A stretch of 64,000 nt of DNA from Thermothelomyces thermophilus ATCC 42464 (GCF_000226095.1 NC_016476.1:62001-126000), one strand, 5' to 3'. Positions 1 through 11,004 are shown, numbered from the stretch's first letter. Notes: generated by a model not told the origin, from the letters alone. A program made the numbers and translations.

Positions 1-86
1 TTGTTCACGACCGAACTACATCTATCATCTAGGGCCTTTTCTTTCTACACGGGACAATGAATCGACTCGATTGAAATGATTAACGG

Positions 87-1675
87 ATGATGACATCTTA
101 TGGCGCGCTCAAAGAGCAAGACGAGGTCTGGGAACGAACATTCGAGGCACATGTGAGCTATTATCTCGGCAGCCTGACCAAGGTCTTTACCGTCTATTTA
201 TACCTGGCTGGTGCAGGACGGCGACTCCAAGTGGAACGACCCTATCATCAAGTACGTCCCGGAGCTCGCCGCCGCTGCCGACAAGGCCAAGGAGGATCCC
301 GTGGCGAACGTGGCCTGGGACGAGGTGACGATCGGAACGCTGGCGGGACAGTTGTCGGGGGCGATCCGAGATTGTAAGTCAAAATTGATTGAGGAAAAAG
401 GAGAAGGGAGAAAAGACCAAAAACGAAGGGAACAAAAACGAGGAAAAGGAAAAGGCTGACAACAGGTATCTCTAGACGGCTTGATGAGCGAAGTCACCCA
501 AGAGTTCAACCAGAGCCAGGCCGTGGAACTGGGCTTCCCACCGCTGCAAGACTCGAACCCGATGCTGCCCAAGTGCGGCGAATGGCCTCAGTGCAATAGA
601 ACGGGTAAGTATTGAACCAAAAAAAAAAAAAAAAATAACCGTGCATATTATATACACGTGGACGACCGTCAGTAGTGTATTACTAAAAAAGGGTGGGAAC
701 CGGTCCGGCGACACAGAATTCTTCAACGGCCCCCTAGAGGCCTACCCTTCATTTGCTCCGTTCGCCACGCCGCCGTACACCAACATGGGCTACCAGATCC
801 TCACCTACGCTCTTAAGGCCATCAAGGGCAAGAGCTTCCAGACCATGATGGGAGAGAGCGTCCTGCGCCCGCTGGGCCTCAACCACACGTAATTACTACC
901 GGGACACCCCGGTCGAGGAGGGCATCATCCCCGGCACCAGCAAAGAGGCAAACCGGGACTATCAGCTAGGTGACGAGAATCCGTGAGGTTTTTTTTATAA
1001 AAATTCCTTTTCTTCTCTCTTTATTATTTTTTTAAATTTAAATTTAATTTATTTATTTTCAAGGATTATAATTTAACATAATTAAGGAATGTAATCATAT
1101 ATAAATAAATAATCAGGACTGGCAACATGTACTCGTCGGTGGCCGACATCTCGGCTCTGGGGCGGGCGATGCATCCTGCGGTCGACGCTGCCGCCGCCGG
1201 TGGTGACGCGGCGGTGGATCCGGCCGGCCTCGATGTTGTCGGAGCTCGTCGCCGGGGTCGGGTATCTATCCGTGGGGGGTGCGGCGCGTGGTCGTGCCGT
1301 ACGCCAACGGCAAGCACGTCGTCGACGCCTTCAACAAGGCCGGCAGCATCGGGAACTACACGTCCCTGCTCGTGCTCTCCTGCCCGACTACGCGCCCGTC
1401 AACGCCAGCGTCCGCCTGTACCCGGCCGGACGGGAGCCGGCGGGTGGCCTTCAAGGCCGTCTTTGAGAACCTGGACCTGCCCGCCCGGCCCGACACCATG
1501 TTCTCGACCGACTGCGGCACCTGGGTCTCCTTCACCGGCGTCGTCTACAGCACCCAGCCCCTGGACCAATTCGTCTTGGAGGTCGACGCCGCGGGTGGGG
1601 GTGGTGAGCGACGAGAGTCTGGCGCTGAGGGCGTTAATGAAGAAATCAAAGGAAGCTATATTAAACAATAAGTAG
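87..1675 (+). pseudogene. Decayed beta-lactamase/transpeptidase-like serine hydrolase
   Basis: Homologous reading fragments match the fungal class C beta-lactamase-like serine hydrolase family (penicillin-binding-protein fold; usually secreted or of unknown substrate). The catalytic S-x-x-K is seen as SLTK near 171-182 and the Y-x-N motif as YTN near 776-784. A C-terminal beta domain reads near 1280-1675. Introns at 374-475 and 605-716, plus an AT-rich one at about 989-1116, can be placed from GT/AG and phase. The coding frame changes at about 201, 893, 1168, 1266, 1385, 1425 and 1596, by small insertions or duplications, so no intact protein can be made. The 5' end may lie outside the window. 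The damage is indels, unlike the C-to-T damage further right. Seen: frames and motifs. Inferred: pseudogene rather than repeated base-calling error. Confidence 0.75.
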
Positions 1676-1750
1676 CAATCAATTGATACTCTTCCCTTTT
1701 ATTAATGGTTGTGTCCCCACACCTTGTTTCTATTTTCCCCTTCCTTTTGA

Positions 1751-1755
1751 AGAAG

Positions 1756-1784
<29 letters not shown>
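1751..1784. repeat. (GAA)n microsatellite
   Basis: A run of about eleven GAA units lies between the hydrolase pseudogene and the convergent 3' end of the glycosyltransferase gene. It ends about 9 bases before the stop of that gene (1793 side), so it falls within its 3' UTR. Confidence 0.9.
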
Positions 1785-1786
<2 letters not shown>

Positions 1787-1792
1787 TATGCA

Positions 1793-3628
1793 TCACGGCG
1801 AAGCAGAAGCCGTCTTGGCCAGCTCGGACGCCCAGTCCTTCCACCGGCCCTCGACCCCGGCCACGGCATCTTTGACCCCGGTGATGGCCTTGAGGATGTC
1901 GGACTCGGCCACCGTCGTGGAGATGGAGATGTGCCCGGCGGCCAGGTCCTTGGTCTGGGTCTCGATCTTGTGGAGCTCGGGCCAGATGGCGTCCTGGTTC
2001 TCGACGATGGCGTCGTGGTCTCCCTGGAGGTCCCTGAAGGACTCGCGCAGGTGCTGGAGCTCCGCGAGCAACGGCCGCTGGTACTCCGCGATGTGCCGGA
2101 CGTGCTGCTCATGCAGGCCGGCGATGCGGTCGCGGATCGAGCGCAGGGTGTCGAGGTGCGGAGGGTCGGGAGTCTGACGGGTGTCGTCGTCGTCGTCGTC
2201 GCGCCCCCCCCCTCGTGCCGTCTTGTTGTGGCCGTCGACCCCGATCCGGTCCAGTCTGCGCCCGCTCCAGGTGCAGTCCCAAAAGGTTAGCAGGGCCCAG
2301 AACTTGATGAGGCCGTGAAAGTAGGCAAAGGCGAGGTACGCCGGGAAGAGGACGACGTCTCGAGGGTGACGACGGAAGTAGTCAAACACCTTGACGGTCT
2401 TGGTGAGGAGAATCCAACTTACCAGGCCAGCTAACGTGCCCACGCTGTAGGCGGAGGAGCGCGCCAGCAGGTAAACGAGCAGGCCGTCGGTGAGCGCTGC
2501 GAAGTTGGTCAGCGACGTCAGATAGACGGCGTAGACGCAGTACGGTTGGAGGGCCCATACGCTACGGTCCGTGAGGAGGCTGCAGAGGTTGGATCGCCAC
2601 GTCGTGCGCACCCACCGCCGGCACTGCCCCAGGAACTTGGTGGCCACCGGCTTGTCGACCCCCACGCTGGTATGCATCACGGCCTCCTCGGTGTACTGGA
2701 TCTTGATCTTCCAGCCGTGGCGGACGACGAAGCGCGTGACGTAGTTGTCGTCGTCCGCGTTCAGGGGCCCGAAGAGGCCGAAGAAGAACCTCTCGTTGGT
2801 GTAGCCGGGGAGGAAGTCCGGGTGGCGCAGGATCTCGGTGCGGATGCTGCACGTCCGCCCGGAAACGACAAAGACGCCGCCGTCAACCGTGTTGGTCGCG
2901 CGGATCTCGAAGTTGTGGCGGCAGAGATAGGTTGCCCCGAGCATGTTCCAAACCCGCCCCCAGAGACCCAGGTCCCGATGACGCCGAACACGCTTGTTGG
3001 TGCCCACGAGGCCGACCGCCCGATCCTCGAAGGCACACAGCAGCGACTCCAGATAGCGGGGCCCCCAAAAGACGTGGTCGTCCAGCAGAACCGTGATGTC
3101 GGTCTCGACCAGCGACACGGCGAGGGCGACCTGGGCCCGCTTGCTGACTACCTGTGTCCGGTCGACCACGAATTTCACGTCCGGGTACGCGCTGGTGAAG
3201 GTACCGACGAGTGCCGAGGCTTTGGAGAAGAGCTCGTCGCCGGCGGTCACGACAATGATCTTGGCCGGGCCGTTGTCCGCGCACGACTTGACCGTCTCGA
3301 GGAATTTCTCCCCTTGGGGATCGATCGTGGGCAGGATCACCGTGACGTCGGGGGGCGTGTAAGTGGGCTTGACGGGCCTGGGCGCGGGCGTATAGAGCCA
3401 AAACGCTGCCAGGTTGACCAAGAAGCGGAGATAGCGCCAAACGAAGAGCGCGAAGAACCAGTAGAGGTGCGAGTCGCCAGCGGCGAGCCATGTGATGAGG
3501 CAGTGCAGCGCGGCAACGGTCGCAAGCATCATGGCGACGTTGGCCAGAGCCCTACACACCATCGCTCCGCGGCCCATCTCCCTCTTCTTCCCTGGGTTTC
3601 GGGGACGGAAAGAGGGAGTCGTTCCCAT
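1793..3628 (-). CDS. GT2: GT2-type processive membrane glycosyltransferase with coiled-coil tail
   Basis: Family 2 glycosyltransferase of the fungal Cps1/GT2 (hyaluronan-synthase-like) type, expected in the plasma membrane making an unidentified extracellular polysaccharide. In plant pathogens, homologues are needed for hyphal growth on solid surfaces. With the start at 3628 it is 611 residues. Two N-terminal membrane segments lie at about 30-50 and 55-80. The GT-A core begins at 94 (DVTVILPTID), with an acidic motif DDH at 183-185, DDD at 292-294 and the Q-x-x-R-W product-binding motif QCRRW at 335-339. Three further membrane segments follow (about 358-465). The last 130 or so residues form an acidic run then a long coiled coil, which I do not associate with typical members. 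The frame is open up to 3805, with alternative starts at 3805 and 3577. No intron is needed. Confidence 0.88.
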   Translation of the reverse strand: MGTTPSFRPRNPGKKREMGRGAMVCRALANVAMMLATVAALHCLITWLAAGDSHLYWFFALFVWRYLRFLVNLAAFWLYTPAPRPVKPTYTPPDVTVILPTIDPQGEKFLETVKSCADNGPAKIIVVTAGDELFSKASALVGTFTSAYPDVKFVVDRTQVVSKRAQVALAVSLVETDITVLLDDHVFWGPRYLESLLCAFEDRAVGLVGTNKRVRRHRDLGLWGRVWNMLGATYLCRHNFEIRATNTVDGGVFVVSGRTCSIRTEILRHPDFLPGYTNERFFFGLFGPLNADDDNYVTRFVVRHGWKIKIQYTEEAVMHTSVGVDKPVATKFLGQCRRWVRTTWRSNLCSLLTDRSVWALQPYCVYAVYLTSLTNFAALTDGLLVYLLARSSAYSVGTLAGLVSWILLTKTVKVFDYFRRHPRDVVLFPAYLAFAYFHGLIKFWALLTFWDCTWSGRRLDRIGVDGHNKTARGGGRDDDDDDTRQTPDPPHLDTLRSIRDRIAGLHEQHVRHIAEYQRPLLAELQHLRESFRDLQGDHDAIVENQDAIWPELHKIETQTKDLAAGHISISTTVAESDILKAITGVKDAVAGVEGRWKDWASELAKTASASP

Positions 3629-3829
3629 TCTGAGGCGCGTCGAGGTGCTAGTGGCCGATCGGTTTGCTTCGAGCGAGGGAGATGTGTATCTGAAATGGGT
3701 GCTGTGTTTCGGGATGCTTTGTTTATCCCTCTCGGCCAAGTTTAGCACAACGATGCGAGTGTGTGAAGAACTCTGTCTCCAGAAATCAACACTCAGAACC
3801 CGCATTTGCTCTCTTTAAATACCTTGAGC

Positions 3830-5428
3830 GAAGGAGTTCGCATGCATGGTACATGGAAACAAGATCCCAAGACTTTGTCTTCGATACAACAATGTGAAGT
3901 TTGACCCAACGGGATTAAAACCAAATCCCATGGATTTGTTCGTCTGCTAGGTCATCACGATGAGCTTGTGCTTGCCATGTCGCAGATGTGTCTGCTCATC
4001 CAAAGTACGTACCAGGCCTGACCAACTAGGAACAGAGCACATTGTACCTGCTCCTTTGTGTCTCGGAATTGACTTGCCGCAGAAGGGCAATAGTCATCGT
4101 GGGGGGGATCTCGGATAGAGGCAACTCTTCTTTGTTACCCTAGAACCCCGCCAGCTGGTCAAGCACAGATCATCACGGGCTCCCAATTCTTTCCGCCTGT
4201 CCCAGCATCTCACAAGGTGCCGAACGCCAGAGTGATATTTTGCGAGCAGGGTTGACGAGCAGGGTTGGCGAGCAGCGAAACAGCAAACGCCTCGAAGAAT
4301 GTAATCCTCCGGTCCCGAGATCACTTGGTTATCAAGGGGGCCCAGATGAGGGAGCTACGCCCCTGGACCGTCATCTAAATGGTCACACTGAGCGAAACCA
4401 TGGCGATCTTAACGTCGGAGGGCTGTAGATGATGGGCAACGGACACACGACCCTACCAAGGGGCGAACACACATTGGTAATGTCTCCAAATCTTACTCGG
4501 CCGGGCGAGAATAGGCCCGCTAGAGAGACAAGCTGGACCATCTGCCGCTTCTTTCGCCTCCTAGAGACAAGGTAGGGAGGCTCAGAGCGGGCAGCCTGCC
4601 TGTTTTCTTCAATTAGCGTCTGGTTATTGCTCGACGTCGGGAGACACATTAGGTATTAGACGAAGAACAAATCGTCTAGTGATGCGTCGGCTTGCCCTGT
4701 ACCATGAGCTCGAGGTTCGCATTCGACGCTTCCCCAAGTGAGGTGGAACGGACGGAGAAAAGGAGGGAATTGTGAGATCCTCGAGCGCGCGCCTTCTTTC
4801 TCTTCTGAATCCTGACGCCACACAGAGGACAAGGCGAGTGTTGCGAGTCTCTCAGGACATGGGCGCGAGTCGGTTCGGTGCGCCAAGGACTGCCCGACTG
4901 GTTGTTTCTCGCTAATCGCATACTGCCCCGAGGCATCTTGTCCATCCGAATGGCCAATGTTTCGTACTTCTATCTCAGCAGGTAAAGATTGAGGCTGGGG
5001 CGTTAGAGCAGCGTGAATGGTCGGGGCTCTTCGGAAGTCGGTCCGGCTCGGCTTCGGGACGATGCTAATACTTCTCTGGGCGTAGTCGGTACAGCGGGTA
5101 AGGCGACACCGGCCGAAGAGTGGCACAAGGAACGGTGTGATGCCGTTGTATTACTAACCGCTGGGAGGACTATACAAAACCTCGCGTCTTGTGATGCTGG
5201 GAGGGACCACATCCTAAACCCCGCTGACTGAGACCTGTGCCGCCATGGTATCGTATCTTTCCTGTACGCCAATCCGCGCTCATTATGCCTGTTGTGTCTC
5301 TGTGCCTTTATGCATCGATCTTCATTCCCAGAAACCCGTGACGCCAGACGCCCGCTCCGTACGTGAGAAAGAAAGTGGAAAGAAAAAGGGAGGTCGGAAT
5401 TCGAAGAGCGCTTGTTCACCTCAACATC
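3830..5428. other. Intergenic region, no gene supported
   Basis: About 1.6 kb between the 5' end of the glycosyltransferase gene and the 3' end of the next minus-strand gene. Open frames of 138-156 codons exist on the minus strand near 4656-5419, but they overlap one another, are rich in Arg/Ser with no domain, and lack plausible splice partners. I see only promoter and terminator space. Confidence 0.5.
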
Positions 5429-6828
5429 TTACCGGAGGGGTGCCACCGCGTATTTCGGTCGGATCCTCCTCACGGATACCGTCATCGTCTCTAGAGCGTA
5501 TGACTTCGTCTTGGGGTTGTACCACGAAGCTACGTCGAGAAACATGACCGCTCTCTGCGTTTGCAGCTCAATGATCCCCGTGACTAGGATGCTTCCTCGA
5601 GGAGGATCCGGCCTTATCGGGCGCCGTTCCCGCTGGTAGGTCTCCTTGAGCCGTTTCCACGGTTCGGAAGAGGAAAACGATTCGATCAACTCTTCAGTGA
5701 ATCCCTTCTGTTTGGACGGCCCCCGGTTGCTCTGGTCGAGCGTCGGTTTCTCTGGTAGCCCGATAGACTTATCGGACGTCGGAGCAGGCGCAGAGGATTG
5801 CGCGCGCTGCGACGAAGAAATGGAGCCCGGGTCATCGACCTGCTCCGGTCGCCTGGTGGTGCCCTGACGGAGCCGCTGGAGGGCTCTCTGTATCTCCGGG
5901 CTCGGCGAAGGGGGCAACGGAGGAGGTGCTGTTGGGTTTGGGCGCGCCTGCGTGCCATCGGAGTCCTCGGATCCAAAACCAAAGTACCTTGCCACGTCGT
6001 GGGCCGCTTGCTTAACCGCCTCCTTACCAAAGGCCCAAAACCCCAAAGCCATCGGCCTCGGCCACAGGAAGCGTTGTATCTGTGTCACCGTGTACGAGTC
6101 GCAGGGCATGGTGGCCAACGCGATCGCATCGTCTGTGATCAGTATCCTGTCGCTCGGGTTAGCGACATTGAAACTTTCAGACGGCAACATGGAAGATGAC
6201 GACGTACCCAGTCCGTTCGTAGACAGGCGGCGCTCTGAGTGGGTAATCAATATCCATCCAGCACCGAGTCAAACGTGGGTCTTTCCCAGCCCTCGTGAGC
6301 ACCACAGGGCTACGCGCAACTAACTTCTCGACGATGCGAGCCAGGTCATCTGCACAGCTCGTCAGGGGCCAGAGCAACTTTGTCTGTCAGTGATCGGGAA
6401 CAACCCACGTTTTATCTTGCGCTGCAGCTCGAGATCCTTGGATATTCTGACGAATTCCTGCCACTCCGGATCGTGCCCATGGTAGGGTTGCGGGGGGTGC
6501 CGTTTGGTGGTCCCGGGGAGTGGAATGAACAGAGGCTCGTCCTCATGGTCGTCGTCTGTCATGCCCTCGAGTTCCGGTGCGGGCGATACAACCCACAGCA
6601 ATAGTTGGTAGGCTATGCTGAATTTGATCATGGTTCCTCTGCATCAATTCCCGTCAGCAACGGTAGAGCAGAAGGCGTAAAAGGACAGGATCACGCTCAC
6701 AGGAATCGAGTGGCGGGCCGCCCTTTCTTGACCCTGACCCTCTCGATGCGAACCGTCTGCCCGCTTCGTAGGCGCGAGGATATCCTCGAGCTGAAGAGCG
6801 TCTGGAATGGACGATAGAGGCGCGACAT
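5429..6828 (-). CDS. Conserved ascomycete protein of unknown function, possibly mitochondrial, four exons
   Basis: Exons join(5429-6146, 6208-6349, 6409-6638, 6701-6828) give 405 codons plus stop with all phases closing. Introns are 59-62 nt with GT donors (GTGAGC, GTGGGT, GTACGT), branch-like CTGAC/CTAAC and CAG acceptors. The start (MSRLYRPFQ) gives an Arg/Ser-rich, acid-free N-terminus that resembles a mitochondrial presequence, then a hydrophobic stretch (about 45-62). A conserved block follows with DPEWQEFVRISKD, WMDIDYP and MPCDSYTVTQIQRFLWP. A low-complexity Pro/Ser region separates this from a conserved C-terminal beta-like block (GSILVTGIIE to the end). I recognise this as a protein conserved across ascomycetes but know of no assigned function. 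Its start faces the Vps3844-type gene, 604 bp away. The mitochondrial location is inference from the N-terminus only. Confidence 0.85.
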
Positions 6829-7432
6829 GACGGCAGGTGGGGGCGCGCCAGTCCGGCGGCCGAGGGATCGTCGAACGAGGTGGAAGAAGCGAGGGGGCAG
6901 CTTTAAGCGCGGAGCGGGATCGGGTCGGAAGAGGGAAGCAAGATCGAGGGCGTCAGTGTCGCCCAGGTGGCATCGGATGACGAGTAGGTAGTCGGAAGAA
7001 GCGGAGTCGTCGCGGTAAAGGTTGCTTCGTATATCACGTGCTTCTATGGCAGAAAACGCTCGACGGGACCGAGGAGTACTTATGCAAGATAGCTGAGGGG
7101 TCGTTGGAGGTGACAAGATAATCTCGTACCTGTGCCCTTTCCAGGTTATCGCAATTTGGGTTTTTGGGATCGCGAGAGCACCCGGCTCGGTGTCTCGGGC
7201 GCAGGGTGTGGGGTGGCTTCCATCTGCACGGGCCACCCCGGTCCCACTCACTGCAGCACTGCGCCGTTGCAGGGGTGCGTTGAGCCTGGATAGCACCGCC
7301 AACAAGCAACTAACGTGCAACCGAGAATCAACCTCCCCAATCGCCCATCGCGGTGTTCAACAGACACCCGAACACTCGCGGACCTATACGTCCTCTTGTT
7401 GCATCACACAACCAGGTCCTGGCTCTTCCATT
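6829..7432. promoter_or_regulatory. Divergent promoter region
   Basis: A 604-bp interval separates two divergent starts (6828 on minus, 7433 on plus), so it must hold both promoters. The open frame running through it on the minus strand is the read-through upstream of the first exon and is unlikely to be coding. No specific factor site is claimed. Confidence 0.5.
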
Positions 7433-8764
7433 ATGCGGTTCTCCGCCGGCCTAACAGCGGCCGCCCTTTCTGGGTTGGCTGCCGCCGCGAGCCAGCAGAG
7501 CGCAGACGTCTACATGTTCCCTTCATCATCACGAGCTTCGGCCGAAACACCCAGCATCCCTAAAGAAGTCGCCCGCCACATCATGCTTCAGAGGGTAAGC
7601 CTTAGCTTCGGTATGACTTCTCCTCGTCAATGCTAATGCCTCCGCGCGCGAAGACATCCCGGCAACGATACGGCAGCGACCTGCGCGACATCCCCAGCTC
7701 CATCGACATCGAGACGGCCGTTGAGCACCTCACCACGTTCGGCAAGAGCCCGCTGCCGTTGTTTACTCACGCCGACAAGGCGGATGCCTCACAACTCGTC
7801 ATCATTCTCGAGGGTGCAGCCGCAGACCAATCCAGCCGGTTGAGGGAGAAGTTGGGGCACAATGTCGCATTTACCATCTCCGATCCGCCTTCGGCAACCG
7901 CCAACAACCAGTTGATGGCGCACTTTCAGAATATGGGTGTTGCATCACCCGAGCAGTGCGAACTGCCATTGGTGATCAATCCGTTCGAGACGGACTGCTG
8001 GACCGGCCCGTCTTCGGTCGTCAAGTACGACCTACGAACTGTGAGATCAGCCCCGGCCCGTTCTGCCGAGCGAGAACATCTCTGCTGACGTTGATCTGTG
8101 GCCATAGTCCCCCAAGACGTACGACTCATTGCTCGAAAATCTCTCCCGACTCGAGAAGTTCGTCGCCGACGGCGACCTCGAGGTCCTGCTCGTTCTCCTC
8201 CCCGAATCCAGTCGCTCGTCCAAGCTCAGCCAGTGGGGCGGCGCCGCCGTGGCCGGAACGGGCGCGAGCCTCCAGAGGCGCCGCGGCACCGAGATGGTCC
8301 TGACGGACCACGATATCCAAAAGAGCACCCCGGCCGCAAATGGGATGCCCACGGCAGGCTCCTCCTCCTCCTCCAGCGCCGCCCGCCGCCCGGGGGCCAT
8401 TCCGAAATGCTTCTCCACGCTCGAGGGCTGCATCAAGGACACCAACTCGTGCTCGGGCCACGGCGAGTGCGTGAACAAGTACGGCACCGCAAACGGTACC
8501 GACGAGTCGCACAGCTGCTTCGTGTGCGCGTGCAAGGCGACCGTCGTCAAGGCCCCCGACGGCCGCGAGTCCAGCGGGCGCAAGACGGTGCGCTGGGGCG
8601 GCGATATGTGCCAGAAGGAGGATATCAGCGTGCAGTTCTGGCTCATTGCCGGCTTCACTATAACCATTGTCGGCGCTGTAACCTTCGCGATCGGCTTGTT
8701 GTTCAACGTGGGCGAGGAGAAGCTGCCGGGCGTCATCGGCGCTGGGGTGAGCAGGTCTAAGTAA
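7433..8764 (+). CDS. Vps3844-type (DUF3844) single-pass membrane protein
   Basis: Exons join(7433-7594, 7654-8040, 8108-8764) give 401 residues plus stop, all introns in phase 0. Domains: a signal peptide (about 1-19), a lumenal region with the conserved SPLPLFTHAD block, a Ser/Ala-rich linker, then a Cys-rich C-terminal domain (eight Cys from the CFSTLEGC to MCQKED region) followed by one membrane helix (WLIAGFTITIVGAVTFAIG) and a short cytosolic tail. This order matches the fungal Vps3844 C-terminal domain family, linked by name to vacuolar sorting/ER membrane, with little biochemistry known. The first intron uses an unusual AAG acceptor at 7651-7653; it restores the conserved frame, and no YAG alternative does so. 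The Cys-rich EGF-like part and the TM make the family call firm. Confidence 0.88.
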
Positions 8765-9101
8765 CGTAGCAGGGTAGCGGAGGGGCCGGTTCTGGAATGG
8801 GGGACGATGCAAGGGCTGCTTTTCTATATATATTGCCGGTTTCAAAGGGTGCGGCAGCGATCCTGCCCCGCCCGCGAGGCTCCTACAGTGTATCATATTC
8901 ATGGCGTCGGTATGGCAGATCAGCGGGTGAGAGGTTGGATTCGTCACTCTAGGTAGACGCTCAGATCACAAATGTTACTTGGGCTATGTTGGATGCTTCT
9001 CAAGCAGGGCGTAACGAACATGGCTTTGACTCTTAATATTTGTAGACGAGGGGTCACCGTTGAACTTGAACAGCACAAGTACAGGGGACACCGAGAACCA
9101 T
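8765..9101. other. Short convergent intergenic region
   Basis: About 340 bp between the stops of two convergent genes. It carries 3' UTR and terminator sequence only. I see no coding frame or RNA gene. Confidence 0.6.
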
Positions 9102-10751
9102 TCACGCCATTTCGGTGTCGTCCCGCCTGATTGGTGTCGCGCCGAAGCTTTCCAGCCCTCGCTCCACGGGTAGTTCCCCCGAAATCCCCGGTGGGAGTGG
9201 TCTGAGTGGTGACTGGATCACCATCTTCGCGACGTCACCCACGTTCCCGCCCGCATTCGCGACCGCGGCCTGGTACTTGGCCCCAGCCTGATTTAAGATC
9301 TCCTGGACCTCCTTCTCCCGGGCGAGTATCTCTTCCTTCTCCCTTTTGAGGTCCCCTATCCTCGTCCGCTTCCGTGCCACCTCGTTCTCCAGCTCCTGGA
9401 CGATGTCGCGCATCCGCTGAAGCACCTCGTTCAGCTTGGGCAGCGGCTTCATCCGCGGGACCGCATCCGGCCCAACGACACCACCCATGTCGTGGTCCTC
9501 GTCGGGCCGGTGAAGCCCGTCCAGCCCGGCCCGTCGCTGCGCCGCCTCGTACGCAGCCCTCCGTTCGGCTTCGCTGTCGTCGCTCTCGGCCTCGGATCCA
9601 TCCTCTGCTGCCTGAATCAACTCGGCAATCTCCTTCCGGTGACGCCGTGCTGCCTCGCGCTCGGCCTTCTTGCCCAGTGCCAACCTGCCATCGGACACGA
9701 ACTCGTCATAGCCCTCGCCGAGGTCCTCATCCTCGGCTATCAATCGGGATTCCGACTTCTTCTTTCCAAAATTCACCGTAACCCGGCTGCTCTGGGCCGC
9801 CCGCTCGTCTTCGGATCCGTCATCCAACGAGATAAATTCCGCCTCCCTGGCGAGCCGCGCCCGCCGTTCCTTGCGCTCGCGTATCTCGGCCTCGGTGAGG
9901 ATTCTCGGTGTCGAGCCTGATCCTGTCGATGGAGCCGCGACCTCTGTGGCTGGAACGACCAGCGCTCCCTCCAGCTCGGACGGGTCGAGCGACATCTCGT
10001 CCCCGTCATCGTGGAGATGTAATTCCGCCAGGTTTTGCGGCGCGACGGGAGTTGCGCTCTGTAGTTCCTCGAGGTATTCTTTGCTGTATTTTGGTGCTTC
10101 TTCCTGGCCACCGAAGCGGATGGGGAGATTACGGTCACCCGATAGGCTTGGGAGGGACGCCGACTTGCGAAGCGCATTGTTTTCGAGCAGCCGTCGGCCG
10201 AGAGGCTTTTTTGGGGCGGGTTTCGTGACCGCTCCTCCTACCTCCGTGTTGTCGTCGTCCTCGTCCGCTGTGCCCTCGCCGGGACGAAACGAGGAGCGGG
10301 ACGCCGCGGGTCGTTTCTTGAACTTTGCCGAGCCCGAGCGGCTCGCGGTTGGGCGTATCACAACGGGGCCGCCAGAACCATCGTCATCATCGCCGTCGTC
10401 GCCGCGGGCTATAGTAGCGGGCTCAGACGCTGGTCCCTCCTGGCTTTCGTCATCGTTGATGTTGATACTCTTGCGCAGTGCCGAGGACTTCGCAGGCTTA
10501 TTGCGCCCAAACTTGATACGCCCTAAAGGCGCTGGCTCTGCCGGCAGCGCATCAGCTTGCTCGCTCTTTGTTGGACCGATCATCATCAGCAACGGAGGGC
10601 TATTGAGAGAGGCTGGTGCAGTGACAGTCGACAACTTACGGTCGCTCTGCGTTTCGTCGCTGGTATTGGGCGCTGAGCTGCTCAGATCGTCTCCGTCGTC
10701 GTCAAACGTGTGGATGATGCGCGCCTTCTTCTTGGCGCCAAAGGAGCTCAT
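9102..10751 (-). CDS. NTR2: Ntr2-like spliceosome disassembly factor
   Basis: Single-exon protein of 549 residues matching the Nineteen-complex-related protein 2 family. In yeast Ntr2 works with Ntr1 and the helicase Prp43 in the nucleus to take apart the intron-lariat spliceosome. The typical plan is present: a basic N-terminus (MSSFGAKKKARIIHTFDDD), acidic disordered segments, short basic blocks (KFGRNKPAKSSALRKS), the core EAEFISLDDGSEDE and AEDEDLGEGYDEFVSDGRL about two thirds along, then a C-terminal coiled coil (about residues 425-490). The start faces SmG 253 bp away. A GTAAGT-like donor at 10639 was tested as an intron and fails on phase, so the continuous reading is kept. Confidence 0.85.
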   Translation of the reverse strand: MSSFGAKKKARIIHTFDDDGDDLSSSAPNTSDETQSDRKLSTVTAPASLNSPPLLMMIGPTKSEQADALPAEPAPLGRIKFGRNKPAKSSALRKSININDDESQEGPASEPATIARGDDGDDDDGSGGPVVIRPTASRSGSAKFKKRPAASRSSFRPGEGTADEDDDNTEVGGAVTKPAPKKPLGRRLLENNALRKSASLPSLSGDRNLPIRFGGQEEAPKYSKEYLEELQSATPVAPQNLAELHLHDDGDEMSLDPSELEGALVVPATEVAAPSTGSGSTPRILTEAEIRERKERRARLAREAEFISLDDGSEDERAAQSSRVTVNFGKKKSESRLIAEDEDLGEGYDEFVSDGRLALGKKAEREAARRHRKEIAELIQAAEDGSEAESDDSEAERRAAYEAAQRRAGLDGLHRPDEDHDMGGVVGPDAVPRMKPLPKLNEVLQRMRDIVQELENEVARKRTRIGDLKREKEEILAREKEVQEILNQAGAKYQAAVANAGGNVGDVAKMVIQSPLRPLPPGISGELPVERGLESFGATPIRRDDTEMA

Positions 10752-11004
10752 GGTGGGCAGAATTGGACTTCAATGCGTCTATATATCCTCTGGAGGAATC
10801 GCAATCAAATGCTTGGCTTCGAAATGGAAGCAGAGGCGCTTGTCGCCACTTTTGGGGGCCGTTATCTTGGTTATCGGGGCTCCACGTGACATCACTTTCT
10901 GTCAGATTTCCTACCAAGCCGCGCCCAGCGCATCCACGCGTTTCCCAGACCGTCGCCAAATTGTCCCGCTAGCTCGGCCCGCCACCAACGCAAAAGACGA
11001 CGAG
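10752..11004. promoter_or_regulatory. Compact bidirectional promoter of two spliceosome genes
   Basis: 253 bp between the divergent starts of the Ntr2-like gene (10751, minus) and SmG (11005, plus). No other start fits between them, so regulation is probably shared. Sites were not assigned. Confidence 0.6.

Noticed and set aside
2546-3745. 399-codon plus-strand open frame opposite the GT2 gene
   Set aside because: It mirrors the codon pattern of the real gene on the other strand and has no domain.
4656-5419. Two minus-strand open frames of 156 and 138 codons
   Set aside because: They overlap each other, lack any domain or conserved composition, and have no splice partners; likely chance in GC-rich DNA.
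10566-10639. Possible 74-nt intron in the Ntr2 gene (GTAAGT donor at 10639, AAG acceptor)
   Set aside because: Splicing would shift the frame and reach a stop within a few codons; the unspliced frame is open through the gene.
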